From positions 186,001 through 250,000 of the forward strand of contig NZ_JACHOO010000002.1 in assembly GCF_014199915.1 (NCBI RefSeq): a stretch of 64,000 bases of DNA, in the 5' to 3' direction. This stretch comes from Prosthecomicrobium pneumaticum (GTDB lineage: Bacteria > Pseudomonadota > Alphaproteobacteria > Rhizobiales > Kaistiaceae). This document shows, one piece after another, positions 33,850 through 42,260 of the stretch (position 1 is the first letter of the stretch; every line of letters begins with the position of its first letter). A program made the position numbers and the translations under genes. The notes beneath the pieces are model-generated. The model was not told the DNA's origin, made no database searches, and saw only the letters and a program-made list of their open reading frames with translations.

Positions 33850-35727
33850 TCAGGCGGCCGCCCGATCGGTCCCGCCCACACCGACGAGAGCCGGAGCCGC
33901 GTTCGGGGCGGCTGCGACACGGAGCGCCCAGTCGCGCGCCCAAGGGCGCTCCGCTCGCGCAGACGACGCGCCCGCCCCGGCCGCGGCGGCCTGCCGCATC
34001 CAGTTGCGGATCGGCGTCGTGAAGCCGGTCTTGGCGCGCCCCGTAATCCCCTGCGGCAGCGGCACGCGCGGCGCCGCGGCGAGATCGCCCTTGCCCGCCG
34101 GGCGTCCGGCCGCGGCCAGATAGGGCGCGATCGCGGCGAGGAGCACCGGGTCGACCAGCGGCGTGCGGACCTCGAGCGAATGGGCCATGGTCGCCCAGTC
34201 GGTGTCGCGCAGCAACTGGTTGCGCATGTAGAGCGTCGATTCGAGCGTCGCGACCCGGCCGTATGCGGTCCGTGGCGCGGGGGTGAGGGCCTGTCGCACG
34301 AGCGCGAGCGGCGCGAGCCGGCGCATGCCCCGCTCGACGATTTCGGGGGCGAGCAGGCCGTCGAGCTCCCACGGCATGAAGAGACCGCGGCGCAGCAGAT
34401 AGGCCCCGGCATAGTCGCCGCCATATTCGAGCGCGCCCGCCGCCTTGGGGCCCAATCGGCCGATCGAGCCGCTGCGGCGCGCCACCTCCCGGACCGCACG
34501 GCCGAGGAAGGGGATCCGCGCCGGAACGGCCGCGCGGCGCACCCATTTGGGCAGGTCGGTGAAGGACGGATAGCCGCCGAACAGCTCGTCGCCGCCGAGG
34601 CCCGACAGGGCGACCTTGAGCCCGCGCTCGCGCGCCGCCTTGGCGACGAACCAACTGTTGATCCCGTCGATGGTCGGCTGATCCATCGCATCGAGAATGT
34701 GCGGGAGATCGGCTTCGAACTCGGCTCGGTCGACGATCCGCACGGTATGGCGCGCGCCGTAGACCCGCGCCACTTCGGCGGCGAGCGGCGCCTCGTCCTC
34801 TGGCCGCCCCCGGAATTCCGCGAAGGCGAGCGTCACGGTCTCGATCTCGTCCTGCCCCGCATCCCGCATCAGACCGAGCAGGGCTGCCGAATCGATTCCC
34901 GCCGAGAGGAACAGGCCGACCGGAACGTCCGCGACCAGATGATGCCGGACACTGTCGAGCAGCGCCTCGCGGATCGCCTCGCCCGCCGCGGAGGGGGGCA
35001 CCCCGCGCCCGGACGCCTCTTCGGCAGCGCGATAGACCTCGGCGACCGAATGGTAACGGCGCGGCTCACCCGCACCGAGCCGGTCGACCAGCAGTGTCGC
35101 CCCGGCGGGAAGCGCCCGGATGCTCTCGTGGATGGTGAAGGGTTCGGGGACGCTGCCCCAGAGATAGAAGCCCACCCGGCCGGCGGGATCGAGATCGGCG
35201 GACACCGCGCCGCCGGCGATCAACGCCTTGACCTGGCTGGCGAAGCGGAAGGTCCAGCCGTCGTCGGCGTAATAGAGCGGCTTGATGCCGTAGGGGTCGC
35301 GGGCGAGAAAGAGCTGCCGGCGGCGCTCGTCCCAGATCGCGAAGGCGAACATGCCCCGCAACGCATCGACCATCGCGGCGCCCCGCTCCGCATAGAGATG
35401 GAGCAGCACTTCCGTGTCGGAACTCGTCCGGAACACGTGCCCTTTGGCGGTCAGCTCGGCCTTCAAGGCGCGATAATTGTAGATCTCGCCGTTGAAGACG
35501 ATCCGTAGCGACCCGTCGTCATTCGCCATCGGCTGCAGGCCGCCGTCCGACAGATCGATGATCGACAGTCGCCGATGGCCGAAGCCGACGCGCCCGTCCT
35601 CGGAGCACCAGGCGTTCGCGCTGTCGGGCCCCCGCGCCGCCATCCGGTCGCGCGTGCGCAACAGTTCGGCCTCGCCGATCGGGTTCGCCGCATAGTGATA
35701 GGCGAAAATGCCGTTGATGCCGCACAC
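33850..35727 (-). CDS. asnB: Asparagine synthase (glutamine-hydrolysing) family amidotransferase
   Basis: A 625-residue two-domain protein. The class II glutaminase domain starts with the nucleophile Cys2 (MCGINGIF), followed by RRLSIIDLS (52-60), FNGEIYNY (78-85) and SSDTEVL (102-108). The synthetase domain has the PP-loop SAGIDSA (275-281) and LSGLGGDELFGGYPSF. The start must be GTG 35727 because Cys2 must follow the initiator. In polysaccharide clusters such proteins (WbpS type) usually amidate uronic acids rather than make free asparagine. That role is inferred here. The 130 bp upstream gap is one of the longest in the operon. Confidence 0.92.
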   Translation of the reverse strand: MCGINGIFAYHYAANPIGEAELLRTRDRMAARGPDSANAWCSEDGRVGFGHRRLSIIDLSDGGLQPMANDDGSLRIVFNGEIYNYRALKAELTAKGHVFRTSSDTEVLLHLYAERGAAMVDALRGMFAFAIWDERRRQLFLARDPYGIKPLYYADDGWTFRFASQVKALIAGGAVSADLDPAGRVGFYLWGSVPEPFTIHESIRALPAGATLLVDRLGAGEPRRYHSVAEVYRAAEEASGRGVPPSAAGEAIREALLDSVRHHLVADVPVGLFLSAGIDSAALLGLMRDAGQDEIETVTLAFAEFRGRPEDEAPLAAEVARVYGARHTVRIVDRAEFEADLPHILDAMDQPTIDGINSWFVAKAARERGLKVALSGLGGDELFGGYPSFTDLPKWVRRAAVPARIPFLGRAVREVARRSGSIGRLGPKAAGALEYGGDYAGAYLLRRGLFMPWELDGLLAPEIVERGMRRLAPLALVRQALTPAPRTAYGRVATLESTLYMRNQLLRDTDWATMAHSLEVRTPLVDPVLLAAIAPYLAAAGRPAGKGDLAAAPRVPLPQGITGRAKTGFTTPIRNWMRQAAAAGAGASSARAERPWARDWALRVAAAPNAAPALVGVGGTDRAAA

Positions 35728-35856
35728 GCTACGGCACCGATCGCAAGCGGCGATCGGCCCCGGCAAACAGGAGCTCGCCTCGACAGATCGACCCGGGCCG
35801 TTCGCCAACGTCCGCCCGGAGGTGGAAAGCCAAGATCGGGTTGGACGCGGAAGCGG

Positions 35857-36714
35857 TCACACCGCGACCCCGGCGATCCGACGGTGGGGAGCCGCTTCGA
35901 GCCGGCCGCGAATGAGATTCTCCCGGACAAAAAGCCGGTTTCCCTCAGCAGCAGCCGGTCCGGCCCGCCCGCTCACGATCTTCCTTTGAAACGGCTCGTA
36001 GCGGACCTCGACGAAGCCCGCCTGCGCGAGCTGCGACCGCATCGCAGCGTCGACCGTCTCGGCGATCACGGCGGCGAGACGATCGCCTTCGATCACGCGC
36101 CGCGCGCCGGCGAAAACAGAAGGCTCGTAGCCTTCCACGTCGATCTTGATCAGCAGGGGATCCTCGCCGGCGAGCAGCCGGTCGAGGGTGCGCAGCGGAA
36201 CCTCGCGCGTCCCCGCCTCACCGGACCGTGCCACATGATTGGTCGTATCGTGCCCGGTCGTGAAGGAAACGGTCCCTTCATCCGCCCCGACCGCCGCCTC
36301 GACCACCGTCACCCGGTCCACCATCCGGTTGGCTTCGACGTTCCGCCGCAAGGCTTGCGCGGTGAGCGGATCCGGCTCGATGGCGATCGATCGCGCGCCG
36401 CAGACCGCGGAGGCGAGCACCGTGTAGCTGCCGACATTCGCTCCGACATCGACGAAAAGGTCGCCGGGACGGAGCAGATGGAGAAGAAAGGCCATGTCGG
36501 CGCATTCGTGCAGCCCGCAATAGAGATTGCCGGCCGCGCCCGTCATCCCCCGCCGGACGACCAGCTTCGCCCCCTCGATCCAGGAGACTTCGATCTCCTG
36601 CTGCAGGCGGCTGCGCAACTGCCAGCCGACGTAGCGACCAAGGGCAGCCACGGGTCGTCGCGCGGCGAGCGGATGGTCCAGGATGAACCGCAAGGTCGGG
36701 AACGGTGTACGCAA
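35857..36714 (-). CDS. FkbM-family methyltransferase
   Basis: A 285-residue SAM-dependent methyltransferase. VDVGANVGSYTVLAS at 88-102 is motif I, AIEPDP at 111-116 the acidic strand, and LLIKIDVEGYEPSVFAGA is the FkbM motif. The N-terminal 80 residues resemble the acceptor-binding cap of sugar O-methyltransferases. It is a second, only distantly similar, FkbM protein beside the one at 17544. It starts 57 bp after UXS. Confidence 0.9.
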   Translation of the reverse strand: MRTPFPTLRFILDHPLAARRPVAALGRYVGWQLRSRLQQEIEVSWIEGAKLVVRRGMTGAAGNLYCGLHECADMAFLLHLLRPGDLFVDVGANVGSYTVLASAVCGARSIAIEPDPLTAQALRRNVEANRMVDRVTVVEAAVGADEGTVSFTTGHDTTNHVARSGEAGTREVPLRTLDRLLAGEDPLLIKIDVEGYEPSVFAGARRVIEGDRLAAVIAETVDAAMRSQLAQAGFVEVRYEPFQRKIVSGRAGPAAAEGNRLFVRENLIRGRLEAAPHRRIAGVAV

Positions 36715-36770
36715 GGTCCTGAGCCGGTCCTAGCGTTCGCGGCGCGCCCGGGCTGGCCTCACGCGCGACC

Positions 36771-37757
<987 letters not shown>

Positions 37758-37784
37758 TTCGGGATCCGGAGAACGGAGGACGGC

Positions 37785-39095
37785 TCAGCGCACGCCGTGG
37801 CCGGTCAACACTGTCCGGATGGTGCGCAGCGCGATCAGGAAGTCGAGCCAGGGGGAGAAGTATTTGATGTAGTAGAAGTCGTAATGTAGTTTCTCGGTCG
37901 CCGCGGCGACCTCGGCGACATTGCCCTGGTTGACCTGGGCCCAGCCGGTGATGCCCGGGCGGACGATGTGGCGGTAGCTGTAGAAGGGAATCGCCTGCTC
38001 GTAGCGGGTGGCGAGTTCGATCGATTCGGGGCGCGGCCCGATCCAGCTCATCTCGCCCTTCAGCACGTTGACGATCTGAGGCAGTTCGTCGATCCGATAG
38101 CGGCGCAGAACCCGACCGACCCGGGTAATGCGCGGATCGTCCGGCTCCGTGAACGCCTTGCCGCCGACCCCGTGCCGCATGGTCCGGAACTTCAGCATCG
38201 AGAAGTCATGGCCGCGATAGCCCGTCCGGCGCTGGCGGAAGAAGACCGGACCGCCATCCTCGAGCCGGATGGCGAGAGCGACGACGCCGAGGATCATCAG
38301 CGCCGATGGCATCATCGCCAATGCGGCGGCGACATCGAGCACGCGCTTGAGGCGGAGATAGAAGGAGGACGGCAGGAGCGAGCCGAATGTGTTCTCCGAG
38401 AGATGCTCGATCTGCACCCGTCCCGTGAAGAACTCGCGGATCTGCTTCGCATGATAGACCGGGATGCCCGCGAGCGCCGCGCGCGCCAGAAACTGCTCCC
38501 ATTCCGGACTCATATCGGCTCGAAGATCGGCGACGATGCCATTGACGCCCTGCGGCAGGCTATCCGGCCGCAGGGCCGCGATCCAGTCGGCCCGGCGCAG
38601 ATGCGAGAGGTCCGCGGTTTCGCCGAACGGCATCCACATCAGGCGGGGACGTCTGACGCGTCGCTCGACCATCAAGGCGACGCCGAACCAGCCGATCGCG
38701 AGAGCGAAACTCGCGAGGAACTGGAAGCGGGAATAATCGAACCGCGCGAAGAAGAAGACACCGACGACGAGGCCATAGGAGACGACGAAAGCCGGCAGCA
38801 AATAGGACAGCGCCCGCACGTCGGGATATTTGATCATCCGGCGGATCACATAGACGCTGAGCAGCATGGCGATCAGCGTACCGAGAATGGTGTTCCGCAT
38901 GCCGCCGCTGCCGGAGAGAACGGCATCGAGATCCGTCCACATCAAAGCCGGGAAAACGACCGCGACCAGAACACCCCCCGCGAGCTGATAACGCAACCGG
39001 CCGAGAAGGCGCGACACGAGACCCGCGGCGCGGGAATCCCCCTGCAGCGCCGGTGCGGCCGGCAGCGCCATCGGTGCGTCTCTCAAAGCCATCAT
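37785..39095 (-). CDS. Undecaprenyl-phosphate sugar phosphotransferase (WbaP/ExoY type)
   Basis: A 436-residue polyprenyl-phosphate hexose-1-phosphate transferase. Four hydrophobic segments lie within about 38-143. The catalytic domain runs from 248 to the end, with KRVLDVAAALAMMPSALM as the re-entrant helix, LKFRTMR at 301-307 and DELPQIVNVLKGEMS at 336-350 followed by GPRP. The Asp336-Glu337 pair is the catalytic dyad. It loads the first sugar on undecaprenyl phosphate at the inner membrane. As the first gene of a ~36 kb operon it sits directly downstream of an ops-like leader. ATG 39095 is followed by a second ATG. Confidence 0.93.
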   Translation of the reverse strand: MMALRDAPMALPAAPALQGDSRAAGLVSRLLGRLRYQLAGGVLVAVVFPALMWTDLDAVLSGSGGMRNTILGTLIAMLLSVYVIRRMIKYPDVRALSYLLPAFVVSYGLVVGVFFFARFDYSRFQFLASFALAIGWFGVALMVERRVRRPRLMWMPFGETADLSHLRRADWIAALRPDSLPQGVNGIVADLRADMSPEWEQFLARAALAGIPVYHAKQIREFFTGRVQIEHLSENTFGSLLPSSFYLRLKRVLDVAAALAMMPSALMILGVVALAIRLEDGGPVFFRQRRTGYRGHDFSMLKFRTMRHGVGGKAFTEPDDPRITRVGRVLRRYRIDELPQIVNVLKGEMSWIGPRPESIELATRYEQAIPFYSYRHIVRPGITGWAQVNQGNVAEVAAATEKLHYDFYYIKYFSPWLDFLIALRTIRTVLTGHGVR

Positions 39096-39105
39096 GCTCT
39101 TTGCC

Positions 39106-39117
39106 CACGCTACCGCA
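39106..39117 (-). promoter_or_regulatory. ops-like element (RfaH/NusG-paralogue recruitment site)
   Basis: The minus strand reads TGCGGTAGCGTG, which differs from the E. coli ops sequence GGCGGTAGCGTG only at the first base. It lies 10 nt before the first operon gene and just downstream of a NusG/RfaH-type gene. In enterobacteria ops pauses RNA polymerase and loads RfaH on long polysaccharide operons. Function here is inferred. Caution: an identical 11-mer also occurs inside a coding region at 9135-9145 on the opposite strand. Confidence 0.5.
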
Positions 39118-39121
39118 GTTC

Positions 39122-39141
39122 GGGTGACGAACCGTCATCCC
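39122..39141 (-). other. Bulged hairpin in the operon leader
   Basis: GGGTGACG (39122-39129) pairs with CGTCATCCC (39133-39141) around a short AAC loop, with one unpaired base. It sits immediately upstream of the ops-like element. It may position a paused polymerase, but no homologous RNA family is recognised. Confidence 0.4.
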
Positions 39142-39164
39142 GAGCGGGTAACCCAGAAGAGAGA

Positions 39165-39186
39165 GCGGCGCGAGGGGTCGCGCCGC
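39165..39186 (-). terminator. Strong hairpin with pyrimidine run after the NusG-like gene
   Basis: GCGGCGCGA (39165-39173) and TCGCGCCGC (39178-39186) form a perfect 9 bp stem with a 4 nt loop. On the minus strand it is followed by TCTCTCTTCT. This resembles a weak intrinsic terminator or attenuator separating the NusG-like gene from the polysaccharide operon. The run is not a pure T tract, so complete termination is doubtful. Confidence 0.5.
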
Positions 39187-39201
39187 AGGAACGTGCGGCC
39201 G

Positions 39202-39738
39202 TCAGGCGGCCGGAAGAAGGTTCACGTCGCGTGCCGAAACGGCGAGCTTCGTGTTCATGAGATCGAGAAGAACCTTCACCCGGCCCTTCTCGTCAAGCTC
39301 ACAGAGTGTGCCGACCAAACCGGCGAACGGACCGGAGCCCAGTCGCACCGTCTGGCCGATGGCGAGCACGGGCTCGAGCACCAGCCTCCCGGTCTCGTCG
39401 GCCACAGACAGCAGAGACTCCATGACCGCCTGTGGAACGGCCCGCGGCCGCTCGCCGTCCATGATCAGGGTCGAGACGCCGAACGTCCCGTTGACGCTGC
39501 GCCACCGGTCGTGATCGAGCGACAGGCCGACGAAGAGATAACGCGGAAAGAAGGGCGCTTCCCGCGTGCGGAACTGGCGCGCATGCCGCACCGTCTTGCG
39601 CACCGTCGGAAGGAAGACGGGGAAGCCCTGCTGCCTCAGATTGATCGCCGCCCGAGACTCGCCGTGGGGTTGCGTATAGACGACATACCAGCGGGGAACC
39701 GATGCCTTGATCTCCCTGGACGTCATACTCTGCCACAT
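39202..39738 (-). CDS. NusG/RfaH-family transcription elongation factor
   Basis: A 178-residue specialised NusG paralogue. WYVVYTQPHGE at 17-27 starts the NGN domain, APFFPRYLFVG at 61-71 is its conserved core that binds RNA polymerase, and a KOW-like segment lies at about 128-156 (GQTVRLGSGPFAGLVGTL). It lacks the neighbours of housekeeping nusG (secE, rplK), and it sits at the head of a polysaccharide operon like RfaH, LoaP or UpxY, so it probably promotes read-through of that operon. Starts at 39738 and 39726 are both possible. It is followed by a leader holding hairpins and an ops-like site. Confidence 0.88.
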   Translation of the reverse strand: MWQSMTSREIKASVPRWYVVYTQPHGESRAAINLRQQGFPVFLPTVRKTVRHARQFRTREAPFFPRYLFVGLSLDHDRWRSVNGTFGVSTLIMDGERPRAVPQAVMESLLSVADETGRLVLEPVLAIGQTVRLGSGPFAGLVGTLCELDEKGRVKVLLDLMNTKLAVSARDVNLLPAA

Positions 39739-40135
39739 CACGTCCGACCCGCCCGCCACTCAGCCGATCTCCGGGATCGACATATTCACCAGTACAGCTT
39801 CGCAGTCCAGTCGCGCCGTGCACAAGAGGGGCGGGTAACCCGATCAACGCTTGCACCCGGCTTCGACGGGACCAACGGTCGAATCGAACATCGCTGTTGC
39901 AGCGCGGCGACAGTCGGGCGCGCGATTCTCGGCGGTGCAGCGCAACGCAGAATGGCAGAGCGCGATAAGCGTCGTTTCCCTTTGCATCATAACGCTTTTC
40001 CGCTACGGATGCGGCAGGCGGCGCGGCGTCCGGCCGCGGCCGTTCGGGCTGCACAGGGGGTGCCTCGCTTGCCTTGCCAGGCCGGATGGGCGAAGATGCG
40101 GCATGGAGCAATCCGGAGCTTCGGGGGTTTCCGTG
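39739..40135. other. Divergent intergenic region between the NusG-like gene and the secreted protein
   Basis: About 400 bp without a supported gene. It must hold divergent promoters for the NusG-like gene and the plus-strand pair, but no convincing -35/-10 pair was identified. Open frames crossing it have no ribosome site or coding character. A GGGGG stretch at about 40123-40127 is a plausible ribosome site for the gene to the right. Confidence 0.5.
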
Positions 40136-40705
40136 ATGCGGATGTCGATCATCGTCGCGCTGGCCATGAGCATGGGTCTGCCGAGTGCAGCCTTTGCGCA
40201 GGCACAGTGCTCGAGCCTGGTGAGCGGTGGCGCCTGCACCTGCGCTAAGCCCTTCGTGCCGGACATTCCGGTGGCGGAGCTCAGCAATGTCGCGGGCGGT
40301 GTGCAGGTGACCGGTCGCGAGGGACTGACACCGACCACCAGCTTGACGCAGCTCTATGTCGGCGATCGGGTGGTGATCCGTAATGGTGGCAGCGCGAGCT
40401 TCTACTTCGGCTCCTCCTGCAGCGGCCCGTTGGCGCCGAACACCTCGGTCTCCTTGAGCGCTGTCGGCAGTTGCGCCTGTATCAAGGTCGAGCAGCCGCG
40501 GGCGGCCATCCGTCCGGCCCCGGCGAACGCCACTCCGGCGGCCGTGCCGCCGCCGGCAACCAGCACGACGACCGGCTCGTCGTCTGCGGCCGGCATCGCC
40601 ACCGCGCTCGCCGCGGTCGGTGTGGTGGGTGGCGGCGTCGCGGGCGCCCTCTTCCTGATCGGCGGCGGCGGCGGCGACGACGAAGAGCCGGTAAGTGCCG
40701 AGTGA
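40136..40705 (+). CDS. Secreted FecR-like small protein of the polysaccharide locus
   Basis: A 189-residue protein. A signal peptide (MRMSIIVALAMSMGLPSAAFA) ends in an AFA-QA cleavage site at about 21. Residues 48-118 resemble a FecR-type beta domain: GGVQVTG, then LYVGDRVVIRNGGSASFYFG and NTSVSLSA. Six cysteines (25, 34, 36, 95, 113, 115) could form disulfides. A Pro/Thr/Ala linker (121-150) leads to a Gly/Ala-rich hydrophobic segment (152-176) and an acidic tail. The likely place is the periplasm, anchored at the C-terminus. Function is unknown; a structural or regulatory role in export is inferred from position. A GTG at 40133 is an alternative start. Confidence 0.75.
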   Translation: MRMSIIVALAMSMGLPSAAFAQAQCSSLVSGGACTCAKPFVPDIPVAELSNVAGGVQVTGREGLTPTTSLTQLYVGDRVVIRNGGSASFYFGSSCSGPLAPNTSVSLSAVGSCACIKVEQPRAAIRPAPANATPAAVPPPATSTTTGSSSAAGIATALAAVGVVGGGVAGALFLIGGGGGDDEEPVSAE

Positions 40706-42260
40706 GGCCGGCTTTGCCGCGCCTCTCATTCTCCGCCGCAATGCGGGCTGGTCGCCACGGCGGTCCTCGCGTCGCGATCCTCTGATCTCACTCGATCTGT
40801 TGCGCTGGCCGCCCCTCACCTGGGGCGTGGCGCTTCTGCTGTGTCTGTCGGTCCTGCTCGGCGGCGGCGCCCGTCAGGGACTGTGGTCCGATGCGATCCT
40901 CCAGATCTACAGCCTCCTGCTGATCACGGCCTTTGTCGCCGCAGGCCGTCGGCCGCTCGGTATCGGTCCGTTGCCGGGTGCGCTGTTGGTCGGTCTCGTC
41001 GGGCTGCCGCTCATCCAGCTCGTGCCCATGCCGCCCATGCTCTGGACGCTGCTGCCGGAGCGCGCTCAGATCGCGGCGGATCTCCGGCTGGCCGGCGTCG
41101 ACCTCCCCTGGCTGCCGGTCAGTCTCAGCCCGGAACGGACCTGGCGCGCCGCCCTCTCCCTGCTGCCGGCGGTCGCGATGGTTCTGGCGACATCGGCGCT
41201 CGACCGCCGGAGCCGCCGTGCCGTCAGCGTGCTCATCGTCGCGCTCGCGATGGCGAGCGTGCTGGCGGGTCTCGCCCAGCTCGCACAGGGGCCGGGCAGC
41301 GCGCTCCGCTTCCATCCGATGGCGGCACAGAGCGTCGGCTTCTTCGCCAACCGGAACCACTATGCGGCGCTGCTGTGTTGCGCCATTCCGGTGACCGCCG
41401 CCTGGCTCGCCGTCACCGTGCTCGACCGCCGACCGGAACGGCTGTTCGTCCTCTCGATCAGCGTCGTCGTCTACGCCTCGCTGTTGGTCGGCCTCGCTGC
41501 GGCGCAATCGCGCGCCGGTATCTTTCTCGGACTTCTCGCCGGCATCGGCAGCCTGGGGCTGGCGCTGGTCCATGGGCGGCGCTTCGCCCGTTTCGGCGTT
41601 GCGGTGATCGGCGGGGCCTGGCTGCTCGGCCTCGGGCTCATCGTGCAATATGCCGTGCTCGGCTTCCTGGACCGCTTCGGATCGGATCTCTTCGATGACT
41701 TTCGCCTCGCCATCGCCGGCGTGACGACGCGCGCCCTCGCCGCCTTCCTCCCCGTCGGCAGCGGGATCGGCACATTCGACGGCGTCTATCGCATGTTCGA
41801 GACGCCGAACGTCCTGCTCGAATCCTACGTCAACCATGCGCACAATGAGTGGCTCGAACTGGCGCTCGAAGGCGGCATCCCCGCGATCGCGCTGCTCGCG
41901 CTCTTCCTCGTCTGGTTCGGCGCGGCGAGCATCCGGATCTGGCGACTGACCGAGGCCGATGCGCCGCGCATCGATCTCGCCGTCGCGCGGGCCGCATCGA
42001 TCGTCGTCACGCTCCTCGCGCTTCATTCGGCGGTCGACTATCCTTTGCGGACCTCGGCCTTGATGGTCGTCTTCGCCTGGGCCTGCGTGATTCTCGCCGA
42101 TCCGACCGGGCCTGCCGACGCTTCGGCCGGCGGAAGCGGGCCGCGGCGACATCGGAGGCCTCGCTCCACGGTGGCCGCGGAGCGGACCACCCAGCAGCCG
42201 GCCGGCGATCAGCTTCCTCGCGACGGGAGAGCGACCCGCTCGACCACCAGATCGTCATAG
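40695..42260 (+). CDS. O-antigen ligase / Wzy_C-type membrane protein
   Basis: A 521-residue polytopic protein with about ten hydrophobic segments. FANRNHYA at 217-224, QSRAG at 271-275, GIGTFDGVY at 357-365 and HAHNEWLELALEGG at 381-394 are the conserved blocks of the WaaL/Wzy_C superfamily, with the large periplasmic loop between them. It would ligate or polymerise undecaprenyl-linked glycans in the periplasm. GTG 40695 overlaps the previous stop by 11 nt. The last 52 bp overlap the convergent gene at 42209, and the C-terminal 60 residues are basic and disordered, so a shorter functional core is likely. Confidence 0.88.
   Translation: MPSEAGFAAPLILRRNAGWSPRRSSRRDPLISLDLLRWPPLTWGVALLLCLSVLLGGGARQGLWSDAILQIYSLLLITAFVAAGRRPLGIGPLPGALLVGLVGLPLIQLVPMPPMLWTLLPERAQIAADLRLAGVDLPWLPVSLSPERTWRAALSLLPAVAMVLATSALDRRSRRAVSVLIVALAMASVLAGLAQLAQGPGSALRFHPMAAQSVGFFANRNHYAALLCCAIPVTAAWLAVTVLDRRPERLFVLSISVVVYASLLVGLAAAQSRAGIFLGLLAGIGSLGLALVHGRRFARFGVAVIGGAWLLGLGLIVQYAVLGFLDRFGSDLFDDFRLAIAGVTTRALAAFLPVGSGIGTFDGVYRMFETPNVLLESYVNHAHNEWLELALEGGIPAIALLALFLVWFGAASIRIWRLTEADAPRIDLAVARAASIVVTLLALHSAVDYPLRTSALMVVFAWACVILADPTGPADASAGGSGPRRHRRPRSTVAAERTTQQPAGDQLPRDGRATRSTTRSS

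Larger units (their letters stand above)
39096..39201 (-). promoter_or_regulatory. Leader between the NusG-like gene and the polysaccharide operon
   Basis: This 106 bp stretch carries, in transcription order, a strong hairpin (39186-39165), a second bulged hairpin (39141-39122) and an ops-like 12-mer (39117-39106), with the phosphoglycosyltransferase ATG at 39095. No other feature was seen. The arrangement suggests control of elongation into the operon. Confidence 0.55.

Noticed and set aside
32683-35508. Long plus-strand frame opposite wzm, a GT4 gene and asnB
   Set aside because: The opposite strand encodes complete, motif-rich proteins, while this frame has the low-complexity Arg/Gly/Pro composition of an antisense shadow.
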